Source: Actinomycetes bacterium (GTDB lineage Bacteria > Actinomycetota > Acidimicrobiia > Acidimicrobiales > Ilumatobacteraceae). From it: a DNA stretch of 64,000 bases. A program made the position numbers and the translations under genes. The stretch is taken from positions 1 through 64,000 of the forward strand of contig JANYCT010000051.1 of the NCBI GenBank assembly GCA_025360105.1, written 5' to 3'. Under the pieces are notes generated by a model. That model made no database searches, was not told the origin of the DNA, and was given only the letters and a program-made list of their open reading frames with translations. Below are positions 26,662 to 34,863 of this stretch, piece by piece; position 1 is the stretch's first letter; each line of letters starts with the position of its first letter.

Positions 26662-27612
26662 GTGCAAGTGATCACCGATCTCACGCAACGGCCGTGGGCC
26701 GACCAGCGCGCCGTCATCACCATCGGCGCCTACGACGGTGTGCACCGCGGTCATCAGGCGGTCATTTCTGAAGTGAAACAACTCGCCACCGAGTACGGCT
26801 GTCGCTCGGTGGTGGTCACCTTCGATCGACATCCGGCGAGCATCGTGCGTCCCGAGAGTGCACCGAAATTGCTGACGGATCTCGATCAGAAACTCGAACT
26901 CCTCGCCGCCACCGGTGTCGACGCAACGGTGTTGGTGCGCTTCGACGAACAGCAGTCGTACGAAAGCGCCTCTGACTTCGTCGAGCGCGTGCTCGTGCAG
27001 TGCCTAGCCACGCGCACCGTCGTGGTCGGTGCCGACTTCCACTTTGGTCGCCAGCGTTCAGGAAACGTGGCATTGCTGCGCGAGCTTGGCGCAGTGAACG
27101 ACTTCGACGTATTCCCGCGCGAGCTGGTGCCGCGCTCCGACGGTGTCGACGAGCCGATCAGCTCGACGGCCATTCGTCGTGCGCTCGCGGGCGGCCAGGT
27201 GGAATTGGCGAGCGAGATGCTCGGCTATCCCTTCGAGGTGCGCGGCTCGGTGGTGCAGGGAGACCAGCGCGGCCGACAGATCGGTTTTCCTACCGCGAAC
27301 GTGGAGGTCTCGAACCAGATCTGCGTGCCTGCCGACGGGGTGTACGCAGGCTTCTACGAGCGGCCCGACGGGTCATCGCATCCGTGTGCGATCAACCTCG
27401 GTCGTCGGCCTACGTTCTACGAACATGCCGACCACTCGTTGCTCGAAGCACATCTGCTCGACTTCACCGACGATCTCTACGGTGAGTCAGCACATGTGCG
27501 CTTTACCCACTTCCTGCGCAGCGAGCGCAAGTTCGACGGCATCGATGCGTTGGTGATCCAGCTCAAGCAGGACATCGAGCACACCCGCGCATCCATCGCA
27601 GCACTCTCGTAG
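26662..27612 (+). CDS. ribF: Bifunctional riboflavin kinase/FAD synthetase
   Basis: This 316-residue two-domain enzyme makes FMN and then FAD. The N-terminal adenylyltransferase shows ITIGAYDGVHRGHQAVI, VVVTFDRHPASIVRP, VVVGADFHFGRQRSGN and SSTAIRRALAGG. The C-terminal kinase shows GDQRGRQIGFPTANVEV and INLGRRPTF. The position after truB is common in bacteria. GTG start. Confidence 0.95.
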   Translation: MQVITDLTQRPWADQRAVITIGAYDGVHRGHQAVISEVKQLATEYGCRSVVVTFDRHPASIVRPESAPKLLTDLDQKLELLAATGVDATVLVRFDEQQSYESASDFVERVLVQCLATRTVVVGADFHFGRQRSGNVALLRELGAVNDFDVFPRELVPRSDGVDEPISSTAIRRALAGGQVELASEMLGYPFEVRGSVVQGDQRGRQIGFPTANVEVSNQICVPADGVYAGFYERPDGSSHPCAINLGRRPTFYEHADHSLLEAHLLDFTDDLYGESAHVRFTHFLRSERKFDGIDALVIQLKQDIEHTRASIAALS

Positions 27613-27615
27613 CTC

Positions 27616-27628
27616 GCACCGCGGGTGC
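27616..27628. terminator. ribF: Small hairpin after ribF
   Basis: GCACC-GCG-GGTGC starts 4 nt past the ribF stop. It is short and has no T-tract, so at best it is a weak terminator. Confidence 0.35.
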
Positions 27629-27697
27629 GCCGCGCCGAAGCCGTGCGAACGCGCCGAATCGTCGGTGTAGTTTGCGAATCGCACGACGACTTCATGT

Positions 27698-27710
27698 GAG
27701 GAATTTCCTC
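27698..27710. promoter_or_regulatory. Palindrome upstream of the ECF sigma gene
   Basis: GAGGAA-T-TTCCTC lies 41 nt before the sigma factor start. It contains GGAAT, which resembles ECF -35 elements, so it may be part of an autoregulated promoter or an operator. Confidence 0.35.
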
Positions 27711-27751
27711 CGCCGCGAAGGAAAACCGGAGTCCGTAGCGATGGGATATCT

Positions 27752-28285
27752 ATGGACAGCCGCGCTACTCATGCTGAGGCATCGCAGGGCACGGCAGCGT
27801 TCGCTGCTTTCTATGACAACTCGGTTCGCGAGCTGTTCCGCTACTTCTATCGAGCTACGGCGGGCGACCGCCGGGTCGCGGAGGATCTGGTGCAGGAGAC
27901 CTTTATCGCGGTCGTCAAATCCCTTCGTGATGGGCATCCTGACGCGATCACGATGCCGTGGTTGATGGGAGTCTCCCGACACAAGTTGATCGACTACTAC
28001 CGACGTGTCGCCCGCGAGAATCGCAAGGTGCTTCTTGCCTCGAGCATCGGGAGCCGGTCTCTTGACGAGTCCGAGTTCGATGCTGTGGACGCGACAGAAG
28101 CATTGGAGTTGCTGGAGGGACTGTCGGCTTCGCATCGGTTGGTTTTGCTGCTGCGCTATGTCGATGACCTCGCAGTTTCCGACGTTGCCCGGCTCATGGA
28201 CAAGACAGTGTCGGCCACGGAGTCACTCATCGTGCGGGCTCGTCATGCCCTCGAAATTCGCTTGACGGAGGTTCGCAGTGTCTGA
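27752..28285 (+). CDS. ECF-type RNA polymerase sigma factor
   Basis: The 177-residue sigma-70 family protein has region 2 in FAAFYDNSVRELFRYFYRAT, DRRVAEDLVQETFIAVVKSL and PWLMGVSRHKLIDYYRR, and region 4 in LEGLSASHRLVLLLRYVDDL, VSDVARLMDKTVSATESLIV. It should direct a small stress or envelope regulon. The start GTG of the following membrane protein overlaps its stop by 8 nt, so the two are coupled. ATG 27752 is chosen by family length; an ATG at 27741 is out of frame. Confidence 0.92.
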   Translation: MDSRATHAEASQGTAAFAAFYDNSVRELFRYFYRATAGDRRVAEDLVQETFIAVVKSLRDGHPDAITMPWLMGVSRHKLIDYYRRVARENRKVLLASSIGSRSLDESEFDAVDATEALELLEGLSASHRLVLLLRYVDDLAVSDVARLMDKTVSATESLIVRARHALEIRLTEVRSV

Positions 28286-29285
28286 CAATCCTGTTCGTCG
28301 TCTCTTCGATCAGCTTGAGGCGGAACCCACCGAGATCTTTGTTTCATCGTTGCGTCGCGACCTGCTCGCAGGGCTCAGCGACGAGGTGTCACAGCCATTC
28401 GACACCGTCTTGCCGGCGCCGATGTCGCTAGACCGAACCGGCGAGATTGTGCCGCACGCAGTCGTCTCACCGATCGAACTCTCGCGGCGTCGGCCGCGGT
28501 CGTTACGCGTCGTGCTGGTCGCGGCAAGCATCGCCGCCCTTGTCGTTGGCGCAGTGCTTTCAATCGGTGGCCGACACCCCTCGATCAAAGCGCCGAACAC
28601 AACCGAGGGGCCAACGACCGTTCCGTCGACGGCTCCGGCCGCAATCGCCCCCGTTGGTTATTCACAACAGTTGTCCGCAGATCTCATCACACCAGACGGC
28701 TACTCGTACCGTTTTGAGGGCGCGATCAGCCTGAAAGTCGCCGTTGAGTCCAACGAACAATCTTGGCCGGTGCGCCACGACATCTTGCTGTTACGCACCA
28801 TCAGCGGAACCTTTACGAATACCGGTACGGGGCCTGCGCCGCTTGCGCTCGCATTCGTGCAGGTCTTCCTGCGGGGTGATGTCGGAACATGTGTGTACAA
28901 CGGTGCCACATGCGACCCGGCCATCATTCGAGGTCTGATGGAACCGACAGCGTCGGTTCGGACGCTTGCGCCAGGTGAGTCGTATCAGATCATCGAGGAC
29001 GGGGGAACAAGCAGGCTCACCGTGGCTGGCACCGAGGTGGCAGCCGTGCTCGATGAAGTTCGTAGCAGTGCGATGGTTGTTGGGGTCGCAATCGTCGCGG
29101 CCGGCGGGAGTGCCGATCAGCTTGCCTCAGTCGTGTTCGATCGCGCCGGCCAGCGCGTGCTCACGTGCACGAAACTGCCGATCGATTGCATGGACACCGC
29201 GCGTTCAGTGCTGGGTCCACAAGCGCAGCCGGGATCCGCCGCGACGCTGCCGACGGATCCTTCAATTTCCTCAATCCGCGACTGA
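28278..29285 (+). CDS. Single-pass membrane protein, candidate anti-sigma factor
   Basis: The 335-residue protein is not recognised by family. It has about 75 cytoplasmic residues (MSDNPVRRLFDQLEAEPTEI; RRDLLAGLSDEVSQPF), one membrane segment (about 77-97, VLVAASIAALVVGAVLSIG), a Thr/Pro-rich linker and a C-terminal domain of about 200 residues with a possible disulfide pair (TCVYNGATCDP) and another (TCTKLPIDC). Overlap with the sigma gene and this topology suggest a sigma regulator. The HxxxCxxC zinc motif of ZAS anti-sigmas is absent. Location is the plasma membrane with the large domain outside. Confidence 0.7.
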   Translation: MSDNPVRRLFDQLEAEPTEIFVSSLRRDLLAGLSDEVSQPFDTVLPAPMSLDRTGEIVPHAVVSPIELSRRRPRSLRVVLVAASIAALVVGAVLSIGGRHPSIKAPNTTEGPTTVPSTAPAAIAPVGYSQQLSADLITPDGYSYRFEGAISLKVAVESNEQSWPVRHDILLLRTISGTFTNTGTGPAPLALAFVQVFLRGDVGTCVYNGATCDPAIIRGLMEPTASVRTLAPGESYQIIEDGGTSRLTVAGTEVAAVLDEVRSSAMVVGVAIVAAGGSADQLASVVFDRAGQRVLTCTKLPIDCMDTARSVLGPQAQPGSAATLPTDPSISSIRD

Positions 29286-29314
29286 AATGGCCGACTCGCA
29301 GCGATGTACGCACC

Positions 29315-29917
29315 ATGAGCACACACCACCACAGAACTATCCGTCGCAGATCCGTCACCGTTGGCATCGCTGCTTTGCTTGTCGCATGCTCCTCGACGAA
29401 GACGGCGAGCAGTCCGGAGACATCGACAACGACGGCGCCGGTCGGGGCAGCGACCACCCCAGCAACGGTCGCCGCTTCGACAACAACCGAGGCGGCCACA
29501 ACAACGTCGACAACGTCGACCACGCCGGCGTTGCCCGGCAAGTTGGCCTCGTACCACGCACCCGTACCCGGAGCATTGCCCAACGGCACCTACGCCGTGG
29601 ATATCGCTGACGCAGACCTTGCTGCCGTCCATGACCTCAATTTTGCTGAGGATCACGGACACTTTGTCTGGACCCTGAAAGCCGGCGTCTGGTCATTTGT
29701 GCAGACCGCGGACAACGCACTCCAGAACCCGTCGGATACTGGCACCTATGCAGTGCAGGGTGACCACGTCAAGTTCTACGGGGCCACCGACGATCCTGGA
29801 CAGGACTTCACGTGGCTCGTCAATGGGGATGGATCGCTGCAATTCACGTATCAGCCGAGCACGCAGCAGTTTTGGGCAGCAGCGCTCGGCTCACACCCGC
29901 TGATGCCAGTGCCCTGA
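29315..29917 (+). CDS. Putative lipoprotein
   Basis: The 200-residue protein has a signal peptide with lipobox (GIAALLVACSS), then about 45 residues of Thr/Ala/Ser linker (TSTTTAPVGAATTPATV). A folded domain from about 75 has PNGTYAVDIADADL, GHFVWTLKAGVWSF and DTGTYAVQGDHVKFYGA. The repeats of Gly-Thr-Tyr and Trp-rich strands suggest a lipocalin-like beta barrel, but no family is named with confidence. It is 29 nt after the candidate anti-sigma gene and may be its regulated partner or sensor. Confidence 0.75.
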   Translation: MSTHHHRTIRRRSVTVGIAALLVACSSTKTASSPETSTTTAPVGAATTPATVAASTTTEAATTTSTTSTTPALPGKLASYHAPVPGALPNGTYAVDIADADLAAVHDLNFAEDHGHFVWTLKAGVWSFVQTADNALQNPSDTGTYAVQGDHVKFYGATDDPGQDFTWLVNGDGSLQFTYQPSTQQFWAAALGSHPLMPVP

Positions 29918-29960
29918 TCCGGATCGCTGAGTTGCGGCGAGTGCGGCGCCTGCCGGGTAG

Positions 29961-30791
29961 CTAGCGGCCGAGGGTGACCAACAGCACCAGTCCGCAGAGC
30001 ACGATGCCGCTCGCAGTGAGGCGCCGACGTGCGTCACCCTCACCGAGATATCGAGAACCGATGAGCGCAGCGAGCACGACACTCGATTCGCGCAACGCTG
30101 CAACGTATCCGACCGACGCGTAGCGAACAGCGACGAGCACCAACGTGTACGTGAGCAGCGAGGCGAAACCAGCGAGCGCGAACCTGCGCCAATCAACAGC
30201 AAGAGCGACGCGCAGTGCGGCGGTGCGATGGGTGAGAACCCCATAACCCGAGCAGATGGCTGCGGTCATGATGCCCGTTGCGAACGCGTAGCCGAGCTTG
30301 TCAGTGGACCGCGAGCCCTTGCTGTCGAGCAGTGTGTAGAGACAGATCGTGAGCGCAACACCGGCTGCGGTGAGCACTGCCGGACCCTGCCATTTCCCTG
30401 CCAGCAGCATGAGGCCGAGCGCGATGATCACGATGGCGATGATGCTCCAAGCCCTGACGGGGTCGCCGAGGAGCACGATGCCGCCGATCGCAGCGAGAAG
30501 CGCGCCGCCACCGCGGGCGATGGGATAGACCTGCGAGAAGTCGCCGTGTTTGTAGGCGCGGGCGAGCAAGATGAGATACGGCAGGTGCACACAGCCCGAA
30601 AGCACCGCCCACATCCATCCGGCCGATGCCATGCCGCCGCTGAGCGCAAGCCCGATCACTGCGAAGACTCCGCCGAACAGGAACTGTGCCCACAGCGCGA
30701 TGAAGCGCTCGTGCGGCGTTTGCTTCACCGCGAGATTCCACCCCGCGTGCAGCACTGCTGCGCAGAGGGCGAGCAGAGTGGCGGTGAGCAC
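29961..30791 (-). CDS. EamA/DMT-type permease
   Basis: This transporter of about 276 residues has ten hydrophobic segments, two EamA halves, and features such as VLHAGWNLAVKQTPHE, ARAYKHGDFSQVYPIARGGG and GYVAALRESSVVLAALIG. The second half ends RRRLTASGIVLCGLVLLV. The substrate is unknown; family members export metabolites or amino acids. The GTG at 30791 has TAACCT 8 nt upstream; a TTG at 30797 is the alternative start. It is divergent from murI. Confidence 0.85.
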   Translation of the reverse strand: MLTATLLALCAAVLHAGWNLAVKQTPHERFIALWAQFLFGGVFAVIGLALSGGMASAGWMWAVLSGCVHLPYLILLARAYKHGDFSQVYPIARGGGALLAAIGGIVLLGDPVRAWSIIAIVIIALGLMLLAGKWQGPAVLTAAGVALTICLYTLLDSKGSRSTDKLGYAFATGIMTAAICSGYGVLTHRTAALRVALAVDWRRFALAGFASLLTYTLVLVAVRYASVGYVAALRESSVVLAALIGSRYLGEGDARRRLTASGIVLCGLVLLVTLGR

Positions 30792-30855
30792 GAGCAATGA
30801 GGTTACGGGGTTGCCACGCGGCCGGGGTCAATCTCTCGTAGCCTAAGCGGCGGTT

Positions 30856-31692
30856 ATGGATCGTCCCATTGGCATGTTCGACTCGGGTTTCGGTGGGCTG
30901 ACCGTTGCGCGGGCACTGATCGATTTGTTGCCGAGCGAAGACCTGGTCTACATCGGCGACACGGGCCGTTATCCGTACGGCTCGCGACCCCAAGCCGAGG
31001 TGCGCGAGTTTGCCCGCCAGCTCGCGTGGAGCCTTGTGAAGGACTACGACGTGAAGGCCATCGTGGTCGCCTGCAACACCGCTGCTGCCGCCGCGCTGGA
31101 CGAACTCGTCGAGGACATACCCGTGCCTGTGATCGGCGTCATCGAACCTGGAGCGCGGGCCCTGGTGGCAGCAACGCGCAGCGGTCGCGTCGGTGTCATC
31201 GGCACCGTTGGCACGGTGATGTCAGGCGCCTACGACCGTGCTGTGGCCCACACCGGAGTACCTGTCGTGTTGACCGCCGCCGCGTGCCCGGGCTTCGTGG
31301 AATTCGTCGAGCGTGGCCAGACCACGGGCGATGAGATCGCGATTCTGGCCGACCGTCTGCTCGCTCCCGTGAAGGCCGCCGGCGTCGACACGTTGCTGCT
31401 CGGATGCACGCACTACCCGTTTCTTGCCCGCGTGATCGGCCAAGCGATGGGTCCGTCGGTCACCTTGGTCAGCAGCGCAGACGAAACCGCATTTGCGGCG
31501 AGTGCGCAGCTAAGCGCGGCGGGGCTGTTACGGGTCGATGGCACCGAGCCCGCCGAACACCGCTTTCTCTCGAGCGGCGATATCGGTTGGTTCGCCGATC
31601 TCGGCCGACGCCTCCTCGGCCCCGAACTCGCTCATGCCGGCCCGTGGGAGCCGCCCGCAACCGACGTTGTTGCCCGTATCGTCTCGCACTGA
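30856..31692 (+). CDS. murI: Glutamate racemase
   Basis: The 278-residue enzyme converts L-Glu to D-Glu for peptidoglycan. It shows [15 protein letters not shown] with Asp9, [25 protein letters not shown] (Cys73) and [15 protein letters not shown] (Cys183); the two cysteines are the catalytic pair. It is followed by rph and rdgB in the murI-rph-rdgB order common in actinobacteria. Confidence 0.95.
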   Translation: MDRPIGMFDSGFGGLTVARALIDLLPSEDLVYIGDTGRYPYGSRPQAEVREFARQLAWSLVKDYDVKAIVVACNTAAAAALDELVEDIPVPVIGVIEPGARALVAATRSGRVGVIGTVGTVMSGAYDRAVAHTGVPVVLTAAACPGFVEFVERGQTTGDEIAILADRLLAPVKAAGVDTLLLGCTHYPFLARVIGQAMGPSVTLVSSADETAFAASAQLSAAGLLRVDGTEPAEHRFLSSGDIGWFADLGRRLLGPELAHAGPWEPPATDVVARIVSH

Positions 31693-31736
31693 TCCGCACT
31701 CTTGACCTGTTCCGCATTCTTCAACAAGGAGCCCTC

Positions 31737-32513
31737 ATGGCCCGTCCCGATGGCCGCCAACCGAACGAACTTCGCCCGATCACCTTCGAGCGCGACTACA
31801 CCGACATGGCGGCCGGCAGCGTGTTGGTGAGCTTTGGTCGCACTCGCGTACTCTGCACCGCGAGCATCGACGAGGACGTGCCGCGCTGGATGAAGAACAA
31901 GGGCAAGGGTTGGGTCACAGCCGAGTACTCGATGCTGCCCGGTTCTTCCCCCGAGCGCGTGGATCGCGAAGCCGCGAAAGGAAAGCAGAGCGGCCGCACC
32001 GTTGAGATCCAGCGGCTCATCGGTCGTTCGCTGCGCGCCGCGTGCGACATGCGTTTGCTCGGCGAGCGTCAGGTCGTGGTCGACTGCGATGTGCTGCAGG
32101 CCGATGGCGGTACGCGTACGGCGAGCATCTGCGGCGGCTATCTCGCATTGCACGACGCGCTCACCCGTCTGGTGCAGAACAAGGCGATCAGCGCACAACC
32201 ATTGCACTCGTACTGTGGAGCCATCAGCGTGGGCGTGGTCGACGGCGTTCCGGTGCTCGACCTTCCTTACATCGAAGACAGCCGCGCCGAGGTCGACATG
32301 AACGTGGTGATGTTGCAGCGCATCGCCAACATCGGTGGCCAACCAGCCGAGCCCCAGTTCGTGGAGGTGCAGGGCACCGCAGAAGGTGCGCCATTCAGCC
32401 GCAGTGAACTCGACGCGTTGCTCGGGCTCGCCGGCGAGGGTCTCTCTGAGATCATTGGCCTCCAGATGGAAATGATCGCATCGCCTCCGGCACCTCGTCT
32501 GCTCGGCCGCTGA
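31737..32513 (+). CDS. rph: Ribonuclease PH
   Basis: The 258-residue phosphorolytic exoribonuclease trims tRNA 3' ends. It has [55 protein letters not shown], and [14 protein letters not shown] with [20 protein letters not shown]. The start is at ATG 31737 behind CAAGGAG. A longer frame reading upstream through murI is spurious. Confidence 0.95.
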   Translation: MARPDGRQPNELRPITFERDYTDMAAGSVLVSFGRTRVLCTASIDEDVPRWMKNKGKGWVTAEYSMLPGSSPERVDREAAKGKQSGRTVEIQRLIGRSLRAACDMRLLGERQVVVDCDVLQADGGTRTASICGGYLALHDALTRLVQNKAISAQPLHSYCGAISVGVVDGVPVLDLPYIEDSRAEVDMNVVMLQRIANIGGQPAEPQFVEVQGTAEGAPFSRSELDALLGLAGEGLSEIIGLQMEMIASPPAPRLLGR

Positions 32514-32545
32514 CGCCGGCGGTCCGTCGGGCACTCTCACAAGAC

Positions 32546-33142
32546 ATGGAAACGTTCGTGTGCGCCTCTGCGAATCCCGACAAAGTGGCCGAGATCGCTG
32601 CGCTCCTGAACGGTTTCGTGGAGTTGCTGCCGCGGCCTGCGCACCTGCCCGAGGTGGTCGAGGACGCGACCAGCCTGCGTGGCAATGCCCGCCTGAAAGC
32701 AGCGGCGATCTGCGCGGCCACCGGACTTGCAGCCATCAGCGACGACACCGGCCTCGAGGTCGACGCACTCGGCGGCGAACCCGGTGTGCACACCGCCCGA
32801 TTCGCCGGTGAGGGTTGCAGCTATGCCGACAACCGGGCGAAGATGCTGTCGGTGCTGCGCGACGTGCCCATGGTTCAACGCGCGGCGCGCTTCAAGACCG
32901 TGGCGATGGTGATGTGGCCCGATGGGCGCGAACTTGCGGTCGAGGGAGTGTGCGAGGGCTCTATCGCGATGTCCGAGCAGGGCGTGCGCGGCTTCGGCTA
33001 CGACTCGATCTTCGTGCCCGTCGACGGCGATGGTGGCACGTTCAGCCAGATGAGCGAAGCCGCCAAGAACGACATCTCGCACCGTGGTCGCGCCTTTCGT
33101 GCGCTCGTTGCCGCGTTGGCCAATGGGCTACCAACCACGTAG
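32546..33142 (+). CDS. rdgB: XTP/dITP diphosphatase (RdgB/HAM1)
   Basis: The 198-residue house-cleaning pyrophosphatase removes non-canonical purine triphosphates. It has FVCASANPDKVAEI, ATGLAAISDDTGLEVDALGG, PGVHTARFAGE, and GFGYDSIFVPVDGDGGTFSQ followed by KNDISHRGRAFRAL. The last 15 nt overlap the convergent D-threonine-aldolase-like gene. Confidence 0.95.
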   Translation: METFVCASANPDKVAEIAALLNGFVELLPRPAHLPEVVEDATSLRGNARLKAAAICAATGLAAISDDTGLEVDALGGEPGVHTARFAGEGCSYADNRAKMLSVLRDVPMVQRAARFKTVAMVMWPDGRELAVEGVCEGSIAMSEQGVRGFGYDSIFVPVDGDGGTFSQMSEAAKNDISHRGRAFRALVAALANGLPTT

Positions 33143-34132
33143 GTCGATCGGCCAGTGATCGATCACATCGTCGCCGCGGAACAACCACGCAGCTTCGTGC
33201 ATCGCCATCGTTGGATCGATGTGCGCGGGCGCTACGAGCACACGTTCGCCAACGGATGGCTGAGGGCCATCGGTCATCGCAAAGGTGACGTGCTCGTCGC
33301 TACAGAACCACACGGTGGCACCGGTAATCGATGGGTTCCCGTGGTCCATGCCGAGCGCCTTCAGCCCGACGTCGGCAACCGCGAAACGAGGGTTCGATGA
33401 GATCACCGTGCCGATCACGAAACAGGCCTGTTCGAATGGCAGACCGAGTTGCGCGTAGTGGGTGTCCATCAGGGCGTAGCTGCCGGCCTGTACCTCGGTG
33501 ACACGGTCATGTAGGTCGTAGGTGCCGGTGCCCCCGGCGGACACGATGTCGCCGCCGACGGCCTCGTGCGCAGCCACGAGGCCGTCCATCGCACGATCGA
33601 CCTTCTCGCGTTGCAGCACACGATCGTCGAGCACCATCAAATGGCCTTCGTAGCCCATCACCCCGCGTACGTCCAACGATTTGGCGCGTGCGCGGTCTGC
33701 CAAACGGCCGGCCTCTATCGGCCGGCAACCGCAGCGGGGAAGCCCGACGTTCACGTCGATGATCACGTGGGTTAGTCCCGCGGCAGCCGCGGCGTCGATG
33801 GTTTCGATCGAATCCACGGCGACAGTGATACGGGCGTTTGATTGTGCCGCCCCCAGCGCCTTCAGGCGCAGCGGATCGACCACTTCGTTGGCAAGGAGCA
33901 CATCATCGCCGAGGCCGGCGGCGACCATCCCCAGCACTTCTCGCGGGGTCGCGCAGGTGAAGGAGTGGTGACCGTGTGCGTACTGGGCCGCGGCGAGAGC
34001 GGTGCACTTGTGGGCCTTGACGTGCGGTCGCAAACGACTGCCGGGCAGTGAGGCGGCCATAGTCGTGAGGTTGCGTTCCAGGCCATCGGCGGCAATCACG
34101 AGGGCTGGCGTAGGAAGATCGCGAAGGCGCAC
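33128..34132 (-). CDS. D-threonine aldolase/DSD1-like PLP enzyme
   Basis: The 334-residue fold-type III PLP enzyme starts MRLRDLPTPALVIAADGLER. The cofactor lysine is in LRPHVKAHKCT (Lys39). The C-terminal metal site PAHIDPTMAMHE keeps the His-x-Asp of D-threonine aldolases, rather than the His-x-Cys of D-serine dehydratases. It probably cleaves a D-3-hydroxy-amino acid. GTG 34162 extends the frame 10 residues, but GTG 34132 fits homologues and a TAGCCT box. Confidence 0.85.
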   Translation of the reverse strand: MRLRDLPTPALVIAADGLERNLTTMAASLPGSRLRPHVKAHKCTALAAAQYAHGHHSFTCATPREVLGMVAAGLGDDVLLANEVVDPLRLKALGAAQSNARITVAVDSIETIDAAAAAGLTHVIIDVNVGLPRCGCRPIEAGRLADRARAKSLDVRGVMGYEGHLMVLDDRVLQREKVDRAMDGLVAAHEAVGGDIVSAGGTGTYDLHDRVTEVQAGSYALMDTHYAQLGLPFEQACFVIGTVISSNPRFAVADVGLKALGMDHGNPSITGATVWFCSDEHVTFAMTDGPQPSVGERVLVAPAHIDPTMAMHEAAWLFRGDDVIDHWPIDLRGW

Positions 34133-34139
34133 GACAACG

Positions 34140-34145
34140 AGGCTA
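34140..34145 (-). promoter_or_regulatory. -10 element for the D-threonine-aldolase-like gene
   Basis: TAGCCT, 7 nt before GTG 34132, identical to the boxes at 12865 and 57337. Confidence 0.55.
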
Positions 34146-34288
34146 CGAGGCCGCACGGTCACGCTGCGACGCGCTGACGTGCCGTGAGGAATATTGGCTC
34201 CGAACCCTTACCCTTGAGTAGCTAGTGGCGGCACTCCGGTCCGCAGTAGTCAGTTGTGGCGCAACCCACAAACAACAAGTCGTGAGGT

Positions 34289-34816
34289 ATGGGCGTGAAG
34301 TTCAAAAAGGGCGACACCGTCATCTATCCACAGCACGGAGCATGTCTCGTGCAGGGAACCAAGAAGGTCGTGGCCTTTGGTGAAACGCAGGAGTACCTGA
34401 TCCTGCGCACCATCATCAACGAGATGACCCTGTCGGTTCCCGTTGCCCGTGCCGCCGATGTGGGCGTGCGTCCTCCGGTGTCGCCCGACGAACTCGAAGA
34501 CCTCGTATCGGTGCTGTCGAAGGCTGACCCCCGCGTGCCCAGCAACTGGAGCCGTCGGTTCAAGAACCATCAGGAGAAGCTGAAGAGCGGCGACGTGTAT
34601 CAGGTGGCCGAGGTCGTTCGTAACCTCGCTGCCCGCAACCGCGACGCCTCACTGTCGGCCGCCGAGCGCACGATGTATGAGCGTGCACGCATCAACCTGA
34701 TCAGCGAGATCGCGCCCGCACTGAAGGTAAGCGCCGAAGAAGCCGAGCTGTATCTCGACAACGCTCTTGCCAAGGGTGTGCTGAAGCCACCGAAGGAAGT
34801 CAAGAAGAAGGCATAG
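34289..34816 (+). CDS. carD: CarD-family transcription regulator
   Basis: The 175-residue protein has an N-terminal RNA-polymerase interaction domain (KFKKGDTVIYPQHGACLVQG, VAFGETQEYLILRTII) and a C-terminal helical DNA-binding domain (WSRRFKNHQEKLKSGDVYQV, LSAAERTMYERARINLISEI). In mycobacteria CarD stabilises open complexes at rRNA and other promoters and is essential. A GTGAGGT site precedes ATG 34289. The leader contains TTGTGG/CCACAA arms at 34254-34271 of unknown meaning. Confidence 0.93.
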   Translation: MGVKFKKGDTVIYPQHGACLVQGTKKVVAFGETQEYLILRTIINEMTLSVPVARAADVGVRPPVSPDELEDLVSVLSKADPRVPSNWSRRFKNHQEKLKSGDVYQVAEVVRNLAARNRDASLSAAERTMYERARINLISEIAPALKVSAEEAELYLDNALAKGVLKPPKEVKKKA

Positions 34817-34850
34817 TCACCTCGGCGCGCCGTGCCTAGCTCCGCCGATC

Positions 34851-34856
34851 TACAGT
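34851..34856 (+). promoter_or_regulatory. -10 element for the glutamine-synthetase-like gene
   Basis: TACAGT is 7 nt before ATG 34864 in a 47-nt gap after carD. Confidence 0.6.
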
Positions 34857-34863
34857 GCGGGTC

